A stretch of DNA of 64,000 nucleotides from Bin80 sp965116685 (GTDB lineage: Bacteria; Bacteroidota; Rhodothermia; Rhodothermales; Bin80). The stretch is taken from the NCBI GenBank assembly GCA_965116685.1, contig OZ220707.1, positions 2,604,001 through 2,668,000 on the forward strand, in the 5' to 3' direction. The stretch's first letter is position 1, and each line of letters begins with the position of its first letter. The notes below the pieces were generated by a model that was given only the letters and a program-made list of their open reading frames with translations, was not told the DNA's origin and did no database searches. The position numbers and the translations under genes are program-made. Shown in pieces: positions 9,582-18,749 of the stretch.

Positions 9582-9702
9582 CGCCAGAGACTGAATGGAA
9601 AATAATTCGCACGTTCACGCACGAAAACTCCATTCGTCCCAACGAAACTGAAAGGAAACTTTTAATTGTCGCCGGTGAAACTTTTAATTGTCGTTGGACA
9701 TG

Positions 9703-9724
9703 TGTTTAACGACAATTCGTTTGA
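9703..9724 (+). repeat. 22-bp direct repeat, right copy, two bases from the IS21 right end
   Basis: It is identical to 5580-5601. Together with the IS21 right end it forms the head-to-head arrangement AATTGTCGTTGGACA, then TG, then TGTTTAACGACAATT at 9686-9717. This resembles two IS21 ends joined by a 2-base spacer. Confidence 0.75.
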
Positions 9725-10134
9725 CAGAATGGGCGGTTTCAGTTCGAGCATGAGTTCTTGGGACGCCAGTGGGAGGACGGAGAATTCATTCATTACTCAA
9801 GTTGGGGCGAGGGTGGACTACCCAAGCTTTGCCCCAAAACAATTACAACAAAAACTCAAACGGGGAAACTGACATCTAAAATAGATTTTAATAATTGCCC
9901 ATATCCTATCAAAAGGTTATTTGGATTCAAGCAACTATCTGATATCCTTCGGTTCTGCGGACGGGCTTATCCACGGGCTATAAGTCCTGACCATAGGACA
10001 TTGATAGCGTGTGAGGTCTTTCATCACTGCCTAATTTCAAAGAAATTCTGGGATTCCTTCTGTCACGCTGGACTCGGACTCACCAGCCACCACCATAAGG
10101 TTTGATGGTGATTCAACAAAAATCCTGATGGGCT
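9725..10134. other. Non-coding stretch between IS21 element and DUF4249 gene
   Basis: No recognisable gene. A small hairpin (CACCAT/ATGGTG, about 10090-10110) lies just past the end of the minus-strand DUF4249 gene but lacks a clear T run on that strand. Open frames here show no family resemblance. Confidence 0.4.
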
Positions 10135-11097
10135 TCAGTTTTCTTTGGGGAAGGGTAGAACAAGAGTCGTGTTTGTATACCCTGCAAAAACACCTAGACC
10201 TCCGTTCACATTGGAATATACTGGGGATGGTTGTTCAAGCAATGGATCGTGGAAAACATTGCGCTCCAATGATTGAAGATATTTGTAGTAATCTTCACTG
10301 AGCGATGAGATAATCAGACGCAATTCGTTCCTTCCGCTCTCGTTTAATTCATAGGTGGTCCCGCTCCACGAGTAATCTTTTCCATCAAACAATCTGTCTG
10401 TTACGATAAATTCATCACAAAATATATTTTTGATAACCCCATCAATCGGATCAATGTCCACAACATCGGTGGAATAGTCACAGGACCATCCGGGGCTAAA
10501 GCTCTCAAAATTTATTAATGTGTATAAGCTATCTGTCTCATCAGAACCAAAGATCCGGCTCCGAACACGACGATAAACCCCTATTCTATAGAAATTCACG
10601 CCAGGCGTGTCTGAAAAAACGATTTTTAGTTGATATGCAGTTCTGGAAGATGGATTGGGTTCAGGTGACGGAGGTAGGGGTTCGATTGAGTAATCGGATA
10701 TTATGACCGGAGAAGGAGCTGCGGAAGTGGCTTGAATGCTGGTTCTGCCTGGAAAATCTACCCGAAGTGTGTAGCTGATTCCATCCCTCGGAAACCCACC
10801 TGTACTGGATATATACCTTCCATGCCCTGCATAATTGAGGATGTCAGCCATGTTAGGGCCGTTCATAATCGTCACAGATGCGTCTGAAATATATTCGCGT
10901 GTTACATCTCGTTTGTCAGTGATACCCAGACTTCTATGCATTGTAACGGACCAGGTACTGTCCGGGGAAAAGAAACTTGTAACCACCGGCTCTGAAGCGT
11001 ATTCGGGAGGATCCACTTCCACGATGGCCTCACAACCTAAAAAGAGCAAAATCAATAAAGACAGCGGATACTTCATCAATGAATTGCTAAAATTCAA
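10135..11097 (-). CDS. DUF4249 lipoprotein partner of a TonB-dependent receptor
   Basis: The 320-residue protein has a lipoprotein signal (LLILLFLGCEAIVEV, lipobox LFLGC). The N-terminus after the cysteine, VDPPEYASEPVVTSFFSPD, and later VSLGI-like strand segments match the DUF4249 family. Such proteins are almost always encoded next to a TonB-dependent receptor and are thought to sit at the outer membrane as its surface or plug partner. The gene overlaps the end of the receptor gene by 11 bases, so the two form an operon. The ligand is unknown. Confidence 0.8.
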   Translation of the reverse strand: MNFSNSLMKYPLSLLILLFLGCEAIVEVDPPEYASEPVVTSFFSPDSTWSVTMHRSLGITDKRDVTREYISDASVTIMNGPNMADILNYAGHGRYISSTGGFPRDGISYTLRVDFPGRTSIQATSAAPSPVIISDYSIEPLPPSPEPNPSSRTAYQLKIVFSDTPGVNFYRIGVYRRVRSRIFGSDETDSLYTLINFESFSPGWSCDYSTDVVDIDPIDGVIKNIFCDEFIVTDRLFDGKDYSWSGTTYELNESGRNELRLIISSLSEDYYKYLQSLERNVFHDPLLEQPSPVYSNVNGGLGVFAGYTNTTLVLPFPKEN

Positions 11098-13594
11098 GTC
11101 TGTAGTTTATAAAAGGAAGGACAGGGAACGCGCTGATTTCCTTAAATACCAGATAATTCAAGCCGCGTCCCTGTTCGCGTGGTTCCTCCGTTTGCAAGAG
11201 AAAAGGATTCCGTCTACTGTATGCATTATAGACCCCAAATGAGAACGTGCGATGGGCCCACCGTCGATTTCGTTTCATGTGCATGGATAAATCAAGGCGA
11301 TGATAAGCGCGCATCCGAACAGAATTTCGATCACCGTACACGCTTAGTAAACGTGACTTATCTAGCTCAAAAACATTTATTCCTCCACCTGGGTCGTGTC
11401 GAAATCCATAAAAACTACCAACTGGCAACCACACAGCTTGACCGGTACCATACACCCAGACGGCAGACACTTCAATAGACTCCTTCCACTGCCAAATAAG
11501 GGCCGTAGATACATCATGCAAGCGATCAAATCGATAGGGGAAAGTTCGTCCGCCGTTTAGTTCAGGAAAGTTTCGCTGTGTTCTTGTCAAACTGTATCCA
11601 ATCCATCCCGTTAATCGTCCGGTCCTCTTCCGAATAAATAGTTCTCCCCCGTAGGACCAGCCTTTTCCACGCTCAATTTGGTTTTGCCAAGTGTCTCCGG
11701 ATATGTTATTGGTTTGAGCACCTTCTGAATACTCTATCTGGGAATTCATCCATTTATAGAAGCCTTCAACTGTGGCTTCGTATTTATTCTGAGTAGAATT
11801 CCACGCAAGCCCTGCTGCTACTTGAGTCGCACTTTGAGGGCGCACCTGATCTGTGGCAGGAACCCACAAATCCAAGGGGAGGGATAAACCATTGGCAACA
11901 GGCAACAAATGTGAATATTGTTTCAGTATGGTAAAAGATGACTTGAGGGCCATATTTGATGCGAATCTCCACCGAATATTGAATCTCGGCTGAAGAAAGC
12001 TGTATCTCCGTTCCCTGACAAAAAAACTTGAAGCTCTGACCCCAGCATTCAGTGATAAATTTGAGAGCAGTTGGACTTCATCTTCAACGTATGCGTGTGC
12101 CTCCACCGCTCTGATCTGATAATCTGGATGATACACCGTGTCTACAGGAGCAATATCTTCGCCAAACTCCCGCTCTGAAAACGTTCCGGTGTTGTATGTA
12201 TGTATGGTGCCTCCTACTCCGAATCGTATATAGTGGCGGGGATTGGGAACAAAGTCAAAATCCATTCGACCTACAATATCTGTAATTCCCGACAAGAAGC
12301 TGGTACGATAGAAAGAATGTGTGGTGGAGAGATTATCAAGCTGCCTGACCTCTTCTTGATTTCGTGTTCCGATCCGATAGCGTGTATACCCCAACAGTGC
12401 ATTGGAAAAGAATCGAGATCCCCATACTCGATTCCAACGCGTGGTAGCTGTCAGGTTACGCCATCCTAAATCTCCACCATAACGCTCCTGTGCGTTGTTA
12501 AACTCAAGACTGCTACGATCTCGCCAATACCCACGATCACGCCCAGTATAAAAACTCAGATAGACTCGATCTTTGCTGGAAACGATGTAGTTCACCTTCG
12601 CGCTGGTATCATGAAAATAGTACCCGGATTTCTCATTTTCGGGAAGGAAAGGGTACACCAATAAATCCAGATAGGTCCGCCTTGCAGCAACAATAAAGGA
12701 GGCTCTGTCCTTTTTGATCGGGCCTTGAAAGGTAAAACTGGAAGCAATAATCCCCACAGATGCGGTCCCTTCAAACTCTTTTAAATTTCCCTCTTCCATG
12801 CTCAAATCAATTACCGAAGATAACCGACCTCCATAACGTGCAGGAATCCCCCCCTTGATCAATGTCACATCTTTAATCGCATCACTGTTGAACACACTCA
12901 AAAAGCCGTACAGGTGACTGGCATTGTACACCGTGACTCCGTCCAACAAGACCAGATTCTGATCAGGACTTCCTCCACGAACGTACAGACCAACTGCCCC
13001 CTCTCGGCCTGACTGGACTCCAGGAAGTAACTGAAGCGTCTTGAAGATGTCTGTCTCTCCCGCCAAAACAGGAAGTGCTCGAATGGTCCCGACCGGCAAC
13101 TTGATCTGGCTCATCTGAACGGCTTCCACCACTGACTCCCCGCCTGCAACAACTTCCACTTCATCAAGCCTAGTGGTCTCAGGGTTTAATTCAATGTTCA
13201 GCTGAAGGTCTCCTGTTAGTGTTTGCTCCAGTGTAAGGGGGAGATAGCCAACATGGGAGACGACAAGGCGCACAGAATCCGTAGGAACTGAAAGACTAAA
13301 AAAACCATAGCGGTTGGTTGTAGCACCAATACCCATCTCTGGCACATAAACAGTCGCTCCGATTAAGCTTTCAGCACTCTCGGCATCTACCACAAATCCA
13401 CTAATTACATGTCTATTTTTTTCATTGTTTTGTTCAAGTTGCTGGTCAATCAATATCCCGTCCGTGGAGGCTTCGATCAGCAGATGATTTGCGTCGGTTT
13501 TCTGGGACCAGCAAGCCAGGAGGATACAATAGATTACGGACGAAAAACATCTGATCATAGGTGTACTCAAATTACTGCACCTTAACAGATTCAA
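11087..13594 (-). CDS. TonB-dependent outer-membrane receptor with carboxypeptidase-like domain
   Basis: The 835-residue protein carries a signal peptide, a carboxypeptidase D regulatory-like domain (residues ~65-145: ISGFVVDAESAESLIGATVY, GIGATTNRYGFFSLSVP). A plug domain follows (IRALPVLAGETDIFKTLQLL, then VYVRGGSPDQNLVLLDG-type motif GGSPDQNLVLLDGVTVYN), then a 22-strand-type barrel ending in FINYRLEF. Terminal Phe is typical of outer-membrane barrels. With the DUF4249 gene it forms the common two-gene receptor/lipoprotein unit of Bacteroidota-like bacteria. The substrate cannot be told from sequence. Confidence 0.92.
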   Translation of the reverse strand: MNLLRCSNLSTPMIRCFSSVIYCILLACWSQKTDANHLLIEASTDGILIDQQLEQNNEKNRHVISGFVVDAESAESLIGATVYVPEMGIGATTNRYGFFSLSVPTDSVRLVVSHVGYLPLTLEQTLTGDLQLNIELNPETTRLDEVEVVAGGESVVEAVQMSQIKLPVGTIRALPVLAGETDIFKTLQLLPGVQSGREGAVGLYVRGGSPDQNLVLLDGVTVYNASHLYGFLSVFNSDAIKDVTLIKGGIPARYGGRLSSVIDLSMEEGNLKEFEGTASVGIIASSFTFQGPIKKDRASFIVAARRTYLDLLVYPFLPENEKSGYYFHDTSAKVNYIVSSKDRVYLSFYTGRDRGYWRDRSSLEFNNAQERYGGDLGWRNLTATTRWNRVWGSRFFSNALLGYTRYRIGTRNQEEVRQLDNLSTTHSFYRTSFLSGITDIVGRMDFDFVPNPRHYIRFGVGGTIHTYNTGTFSEREFGEDIAPVDTVYHPDYQIRAVEAHAYVEDEVQLLSNLSLNAGVRASSFFVRERRYSFLQPRFNIRWRFASNMALKSSFTILKQYSHLLPVANGLSLPLDLWVPATDQVRPQSATQVAAGLAWNSTQNKYEATVEGFYKWMNSQIEYSEGAQTNNISGDTWQNQIERGKGWSYGGELFIRKRTGRLTGWIGYSLTRTQRNFPELNGGRTFPYRFDRLHDVSTALIWQWKESIEVSAVWVYGTGQAVWLPVGSFYGFRHDPGGGINVFELDKSRLLSVYGDRNSVRMRAYHRLDLSMHMKRNRRWAHRTFSFGVYNAYSRRNPFLLQTEEPREQGRGLNYLVFKEISAFPVLPFINYRLEF

Positions 13595-13604
13595 CTGAGT
13601 TCCC

Positions 13605-13656
13605 GGTTATGACTGTTCTTCGAGGGAGCTTTTACCCTCACGGAACAGTCATAACC
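13605..13656. promoter_or_regulatory. Perfect 14-bp inverted repeat with nested stem upstream of the TonB receptor gene
   Basis: GGTTATGACTGTTC (13605-13618) pairs with GAACAGTCATAACC (13643-13656). Inside the loop GAGGG and CCCTC form a second stem. It lies between the stop of the lipoprotein gene (13693) and the receptor start (13594), both minus strand. No T run follows, so a classic terminator is not supported; a leader hairpin or protein-binding palindrome is possible. Confidence 0.6.
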
Positions 13657-13692
13657 TCAATTCAAGGCCTCGGTAGATGCTGTTAATAATAA

Positions 13693-14769
13693 CTAGTTTA
13701 TGAGCTCGTCTTCTGGTAATCCAGTTACCCCGCCCAAAGTTGCAGTATGTTTGCTTCTAGTGGTTCTCCCACGCGTTCTCCTTTTGGTGGCCCATGTGGA
13801 TAATCTACCAGATCCACTACTATTACCCCTGGAGGTCGTTACTGTTACATCTACCGACGCGGTTTGTCCATAGGGTAGATCGGCATTACCCACATAGTCC
13901 AAGGCGCGCCCACCGTTGACTACTCTGTATTTGAAGAACCGGGTATTCGCGATTCCTCGTCTTGCTCCTGTCCATGTTTTGTAAGATGTATTCCACATCA
14001 CGACGGCTCCTGGAGCACTAGAAGTAAACTCATAATCACTTGGATTTACCCTTATACGTGGATAATTAAAATCGTAAACGCACATATCAGTATGATCAAC
14101 AGATCGTGTAGGATCACTTCCACCAACGAATGCAAAATGGTTGGGAGGATTACAGCTAGTTTGCACTCCAGAGGAATTTGCAGATTTCTGTGAAATCAAT
14201 GCATCGGTCACTCGCAATACTCCTTGATCTTGTAAAAGTCTTGAGAGATAGTCCTTCATTTCCCGGGAAGGATCAAAAACGGAAAGATCAACTACTTCAG
14301 CGACCGGATCATCTACATGTTGCTTCATATAAGAAGTACCCGCAAGAGTGTAGAGGGTATCTCCAATAATAAGACGCCCCTCATGATTCACCAGTGCCAA
14401 TTCCCCGAGCGGGATGAGGTGTTTGTGCTCAAGATATCGCTGGAGAAACTGATGGATGAGGATAGGCTCACCGGTTAAGCGGGATTTTTCCGAGATCAGA
14501 TCGGCAGAGACGTAATAATCCTCGTACGACCAAAAGCGCTTGATCGGTTCCCGATCATCAAAAAACTCTATTTGAGGTTCTCCTCCAACAGCATCCGTAT
14601 CGGTCATCTGAGCTAGTTTTGCCATTAATGCTAAATCTACTTCCACATACTCGTATTCCATTTTTCCATTCTCTTCTTGCTCAAGAAACAATTCGGAACC
14701 AGAATCGCAACCAAAATGCACAACGGAACAAAGTAGGATCACTGCGAAAATTGGGAGTTTAATATTTTT
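13693..14769 (-). CDS. Lipoprotein of unknown function
   Basis: The frame is open from 14889, but the ATG at 14769 starts a clear lipoprotein signal (MKNIKLPIFAVILLCSVVHF then GC), giving 358 residues. After the cysteine comes an acidic stretch (ELFLEQEENGKMEYEYVEV), then a soluble domain with no family I recognise. The C-terminal tail (residues ~320-350) is very basic and Ser/Thr/Arg-rich (KRRTRGRTTRSKHTATLGG). It reads in the same direction as the TonB receptor operon, about 100 bases upstream of it. It may be a surface lipoprotein; its function cannot be assigned. Confidence 0.6.
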   Translation of the reverse strand, partial: KNIKLPIFAVILLCSVVHFGCDSGSELFLEQEENGKMEYEYVEVDLALMAKLAQMTDTDAVGGEPQIEFFDDREPIKRFWSYEDYYVSADLISEKSRLTGEPILIHQFLQRYLEHKHLIPLGELALVNHEGRLIIGDTLYTLAGTSYMKQHVDDPVAEVVDLSVFDPSREMKDYLSRLLQDQGVLRVTDALISQKSANSSGVQTSCNPPNHFAFVGGSDPTRSVDHTDMCVYDFNYPRIRVNPSDYEFTSSAPGAVVMWNTSYKTWTGARRGIANTRFFKYRVVNGGRALDYVGNADLPYGQTASVDVTVTTSRGNSSGSGRLSTWATKRRTRGRTTRSKHTATLGGVTGLPEDELIN

Positions 14770-15075
14770 CATTAGTCTTTGGTTGGGTTGGTTAAAATTG
14801 ATGCTCTCTAGCGCTACCTGTTGCTCAAATATAATACTTGACATAGTTGATTTTGTCTGAAAGCCTTCATTTTTTGCACTTCTTAACATGGATCCGTTTT
14901 TGAGTCGTTTTATCTGAGGCGTGAGCGTTCCTTGCGGGGAGCGAATTCCATTTTTGCGGAGTTAGGGAATCGGTCTCTGCAGTCTTCCAGATTAACACAC
15001 CACCCCCGCACGAGCGTCTCAATTCAGTTCCTGCCCCAGGTTCTGCCTTCCCACAAGTTCCAGATATTCGGAGGA
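14770..15075. other. Non-coding stretch between lipoprotein gene and split transposase
   Basis: The minus-strand frame remains open back to 14889 but looks untranslated. The end of the DUF4338-IS4 element should lie here. I could not find a convincing inverted repeat matching the other side (20062-20110). Confidence 0.35.
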
Positions 15076-16079
15076 CTAGGGGGGAGCCCGGTCTTGATGT
15101 TTCCTATCCAGCGACACACACATGGCACCCACTTCCAGGCGCCGGTAGCCACGCCACATGACCTCCACCCCCGGCGGTGGACGTTTCTTGCCCGTTTGAT
15201 AGCCGCCCAGAAGTGCAACCAACAGGACTGCCGATGCCATCGTGACTGGCTTCGGTAAATCATGTTCCATCGCTAAATTATTCAGAACGCGCAGTTGGAT
15301 CTTAGTAAACATCACCTCCACCGATGCATTGGAAACATCACGTCCCAGAAGCGTCATTAACAGCAAACGCCAAGCAATCACCATGTAGAGGGTCACCGCA
15401 CGGTGAAGTGCACGGGCCGACTGCATCCGTAATTCTTCCACTTTGCATCCACCTTTCAGAACTCGGAAGATGTCTTCAATCCGCCATCGTAACAGATAAT
15501 ACTGTACGATCTGTTTCGCTTCCTCAAATGTATTCACGGGAAGGCTGGTCAACAGAATCCATTCCAGTGCACCGGACGAGCGATGGGTTTCCCGGATCTG
15601 GACGGCATTCATCGAACCACAGGGCAGTTCCACTGCACAAAAGCGGACCTCCATACATGCATCCCGGCCTTCACGTCCCTCATTCAGAACCCGGCCTGAC
15701 TTGACCCGACGACTCAATCGCTGAACCGGAACCGCTATCTCGCCGGAAGACTTGAGTCCTCGAACCAGTCCAAAAAGCTTTTTCCCATTCGGGAGAACCC
15801 GGTCATGCTTTGCACGAACCAACACATCCACGCGCTGACTGCGCAGACATCGCTCCATCAGGGGGGCACTGTCTCCCTCCCGATCAATGACCACCACCAT
15901 TCGCGTGGAACGCCGAACGTCTTTCGCACATTCCACGACATCGTCGACTGCATCCTCCCATCGTTGCCGGTCTGGAAACTTGCTTGACGGATCGGAGGGG
16001 CGATATCCGCAGCGCAGTACGCCCAGAGGAAGTCCCCGATCATTCACCGCTAAGGTGGCGTGCAACCGGACGCCCTCCG
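15076..16079 (-). pseudogene. IS4-type transposase with DUF4338 domain, C-terminal fragment
   Basis: This is the distal half of a transposase interrupted by the IS21 element at 16080-18742. It contains the Tn5-like DDE fold: VRLHATLAVNDRGLPLGVL, RMVVVIDREGDSAPLMERCL (Asp) and YYLLRWRIEDIFRVLKGGCK, which carries the Y-(2)-R-(3)-E-like signature and the catalytic Glu. The open frame runs backwards into the terminal repeats of the IS21 element and so appears artificially longer at its start. Joined to 18743-20010 after removing one target repeat, it continues in frame (...TTSKAEG|VRLHATL...). Confidence 0.88.
16073..16079 (+). repeat. Target site duplication of the IS21 element, left copy
   Basis: CCCTCCG here repeats exactly at 18743-18749 and abuts the element termini on both sides. 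Confidence 0.85.
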
Positions 16080-16084
16080 TGCGT

Positions 16085-16217
16085 ATTCCGATCCAAGTGG
16101 GCCACTGATTCCGATCCAAGTGGGCCACCATTCCGAGCGAAGTGGGCCACCGTTCCGAGCGAAGTGGGCCACCATTCCGAGTGAAGTGGGCCACCATTCC
16201 GGGCGAAGTGGGTCACC
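16085..16217 (+). repeat. Six tandem terminal repeats at the IS21 left end
   Basis: Six tandem units of about 22 bases, each TTCCG followed by ATCCAAGTGGGCCAC or GGCGAAGTGGGCCAC variants. These are presumed IstA binding sites; three related inverted units lie at the right end. Confidence 0.85.
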
Positions 16218-16338
16218 CTGCAAGCCACCAGTATTATGGAGTGCTGATGAGCGCTCATCCAAACTGGAAGCGGTTTAATTTTCATCGAATCCAGATATGG
16301 TTTGTCATAGCTTTTAGTTTCACTAAACGCGATGAACT

Positions 16339-17889
16339 ATGCCTGCAAAACGAGTATTGATGAGAAAGATCAAGCACATTCTGAAACTACGATTTGTGTC
16401 CAAGTTGTCCAAACGCGCGATTGCTCGCCATGTGGGAGTTGGTCGCGGTTCGGTTTCCCGGATTCTTGAGCGTGCAACGGTGGCGAACTTGACCTGGCCG
16501 TTACCTGAGAAGATGACGGATGTGGAGCTGGAGAAGATCCTCTATCCTGGTTCGGCCCGCAGTGCTTCAACTCAGCGGTCCGTGCCGAACTGGGTTGAGG
16601 TTGAGCAGGAGCTCACCAAACACAGGGCGCTGACTCTGGCGCAGCTTTGGAGGGAGTATATTGAGACGCACCCGACTGGGTACCAGTACAGTCGCTATTG
16701 CGATCTCTATCGCCGTTGGCGCTCGAAGCATATGGATCCGGTGATGCGTCATACCCATAAGGGGGGCGACCGCTTGTTCGTGGATTATTCGGGAAAGAAG
16801 CCATGTGTGGTGGATCCAGATACCGGTGAGGAGCGGACCGTGGAGTTGTTTGTTGCCGTACTGGGAGCGTCCAACTATCTGTATGCGGAAGCCACGGAGA
16901 CCCAAAAGGCAAAGGATTTCTGCGAGTCGGTTCGCCGGACATTGGAATTTTTCGGAGGGGTACCGCGCGCGATTGTGCCGGACAATCTGAAGTCCGCGGT
17001 GATTCGATTCCAGAAAGATGATGTTCCCGTTCTGAATGAATCGTTCCGCGATTTGACGGAGCATTACCGAGTGACGGTGCTGCCCGCTCGCCCGAGGAAA
17101 CCCAGAGATAAAAGTGCAGTGGAAACGGGAGTATTATGTACCCAGCGTCAGATTCTGGCCCCCTTACGCAACGTGAGCTTCTTCAGTCTACCGGAGCTCA
17201 ATGCAGCCATTTTAGAAGGGGTAAAGGCGTTCAATCGGACCCCCTTCCAGAAGATGTCCGGCACCCGACAAAGCAGGTTTGAAGACGTGGATCAACCCGC
17301 CCTGCGCCCATTGCCGACCAACCCGTACGAGTATGGGGAGTGGACCAGCATGCGGAAAGTTGCCCCGGATTACCATGTCCAGATTGAAAAACACTGCTAC
17401 AGTGTGCCGTATTCCTATCTTGGGAGGTTGGTGCGGGGATTGATCCGTTCATCGACCGTAGAGATTTACGATGGAGAGAATCGAATTGCATCTCATGTGC
17501 GTCGTCGATCCGGCGGTCGATACACGACCGACCCGCTGCATATGCCGGATCATCACCGAGAGTATGCGCGGTGGTCGCCCCAGCGATTCATTGACTGGGC
17601 ACAAACCATTGGTCCGCAGACGACCGCATTGATTCAAGCGAACTTTGCATGGGCTCGGATTCCCGAGCAGGTCTATCGGCGCTGCATGGCAATTCTGCGG
17701 CTGGAGAATGAGTTTGGCCGTGACGGGTTGGAGAAAGCATGTGGGATTGCGTTAGAGAGACAAACTCTGAGCTCGCCAGCCGTGAAACAGATCCTGAAAC
17801 GGACCGCAACCCAACGGAGCCAGACGCCCCCCATTGACCACGAAAACATTCGTGGATCCCACTACTATTCATCCAACGGAACCGATTAA
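16339..17889 (+). CDS. istA: IS21-family transposase IstA
   Basis: This 516-residue DDE transposase begins with a helix-turn-helix (LSKRAIARHVGVGRGSVSRI, residues ~22-42). Its catalytic core shows RLFVDYSGKKP (Asp), AIVPDNLKSAV (Asp) and KPRDKSAVETGV (Glu), and is followed by the HCYSVPYSYLGRLV C-terminal domain. The stop overlaps the istB start as TAATG at 17887-17891. It is only distantly related to the IstA at 8097-9581, so this window holds two separate IS21 subgroups. Confidence 0.94.
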   Translation: MPAKRVLMRKIKHILKLRFVSKLSKRAIARHVGVGRGSVSRILERATVANLTWPLPEKMTDVELEKILYPGSARSASTQRSVPNWVEVEQELTKHRALTLAQLWREYIETHPTGYQYSRYCDLYRRWRSKHMDPVMRHTHKGGDRLFVDYSGKKPCVVDPDTGEERTVELFVAVLGASNYLYAEATETQKAKDFCESVRRTLEFFGGVPRAIVPDNLKSAVIRFQKDDVPVLNESFRDLTEHYRVTVLPARPRKPRDKSAVETGVLCTQRQILAPLRNVSFFSLPELNAAILEGVKAFNRTPFQKMSGTRQSRFEDVDQPALRPLPTNPYEYGEWTSMRKVAPDYHVQIEKHCYSVPYSYLGRLVRGLIRSSTVEIYDGENRIASHVRRRSGGRYTTDPLHMPDHHREYARWSPQRFIDWAQTIGPQTTALIQANFAWARIPEQVYRRCMAILRLENEFGRDGLEKACGIALERQTLSSPAVKQILKRTATQRSQTPPIDHENIRGSHYYSSNGTD

Positions 17890-18650
17890 TGCTTATCCAT
17901 CCAACCGTCTTAAAACTGGAACAGATGCGACTTGGCGGCATGGCCACCGCACTGCGCAACCAATTGGAGATGCCCGACATTGAGGCAATGTCGTTCATGG
18001 ATCGTCTTGGCCTCATGGTGGACCATGAAGAAGCCGTACGTGAAGATCGGCGACTGGCCCGGCGATTAAAGACTGCCAAACTGCGTCTGCAAGCCTGTAT
18101 GGCGGATCTGGACTACCGTCCGTCTCGCGGACTCGACCGGCGCCTGATGCTTCACCTGGCCACTTGCCAATGGATCCGACGACGACAGAATGTCCTGATT
18201 ACCGGGCCCACCGGAGTCGGCAAGAGTTACGTGGCCTGTGCGCTGGCCCACAAAGCCTGTCTGGAAAACTTCCGAGTGCGCTACGACCGCCTGCATCGCC
18301 TGTTGGAAACCCTTCAGATTGCGCGCGATGAGCGTACCTATCTCCGCGTGTGGAAACCGTTGATCCGCGCCGATGTACTCATCTTGGATGATTGGGGACT
18401 ACATGGCATGAACCGCGCACAACAGCGGGATCTGATGGAACTCGTGGACGACCGCTATACGCTGCGATCCACCATTATCACCAGTCAGTACCCCATTGAC
18501 AAATGGCATCAGACCATGGAAGATCCTACATTAGCCGACGCAATTCTGGATCGAATCGTCAACAATGCACACAAAATTCAGTTGACCGGTGACTCCATGC
18601 GCAAGGTAAAAGCAGAACAAGAATTGATCATCGAATCCACAGAGTCATGA
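17889..18650 (+). CDS. istB: IS21-family ATP-binding helper protein IstB
   Basis: This 253-residue AAA+ protein has Walker A ITGPTGVGKSYVACALAHKA, Walker B DVLILDDWG and the sensor region STIITSQYPIDKWHQTMEDP. It is translationally coupled to istA through TAATG. It supplies target DNA selection for the element. Confidence 0.94.
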   Translation: MLIHPTVLKLEQMRLGGMATALRNQLEMPDIEAMSFMDRLGLMVDHEEAVREDRRLARRLKTAKLRLQACMADLDYRPSRGLDRRLMLHLATCQWIRRRQNVLITGPTGVGKSYVACALAHKACLENFRVRYDRLHRLLETLQIARDERTYLRVWKPLIRADVLILDDWGLHGMNRAQQRDLMELVDDRYTLRSTIITSQYPIDKWHQTMEDPTLADAILDRIVNNAHKIQLTGDSMRKVKAEQELIIESTES

Positions 18651-18671
18651 ACGACAGTCTGACAACACATA

Positions 18672-18742
18672 AGTGGCCCACTTCGCTCGGAATGGTGGCC
18701 CACTTCACTCGGAATGGGTGGTCCACATCATCGGAATATGCA
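18672..18742 (+). repeat. Terminal repeats at the IS21 right end
   Basis: Three units of the GTGGCCCACTTCACTCGGAA type, inverted relative to those at 16085-16217, ending in TCGGAATATGCA. Confidence 0.85.
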
Positions 18743-18749
18743 CCCTCCG
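18743..18749 (+). repeat. Target site duplication of the IS21 element, right copy
   Basis: CCCTCCG is identical to 16073-16079. Confidence 0.85.

Larger units (their letters stand above)
7091..9700 (-). mobile_element. IS21-family element (istA/istB), left end possibly altered
   Basis: The ends carry inverted copies of AACGACAATTAAAAGTTTC, at 7096-7114 and inverted at 9677-9695. A second inner block, GTTTCCTTTCAGTT, is also inverted near each end (7121-7134 and about 9649-9662). The right terminus reads ...GTTGGACA, giving the TGT..ACA edge expected of this family. The left edge lacks the matching TGT and instead joins the IS110-type element, so it may have been trimmed. Both genes are intact. 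Confidence 0.75.
16080..18742 (+). mobile_element. Complete IS21-family element inserted in the DUF4338-IS4 transposase
   Basis: It is 2,663 bases long and encodes istA and istB. The left end begins TGCGTATTCCGATCCAAGTG and the right end, read inverted, begins TGCATATTCCGATGATGTGG; both give the TG...CA edge. It is flanked by the 7-base duplication CCCTCCG. The ends carry several copies of a ~22-base repeat of the type TTCCGAGCGAAGTGGGCCAC, as is usual for IS21. The element appears complete and recent. Confidence 0.93.

Noticed and set aside
9758..10105. 115-residue frame right of the IS21 element
   Set aside because: No family resemblance and no coding context; composition looks incidental.
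16085..16217. Tandem ~22-base repeats that could suggest a CRISPR array
   Set aside because: There are no spacers of regular unique sequence; the units are contiguous and are the terminal repeats of the IS21 element.
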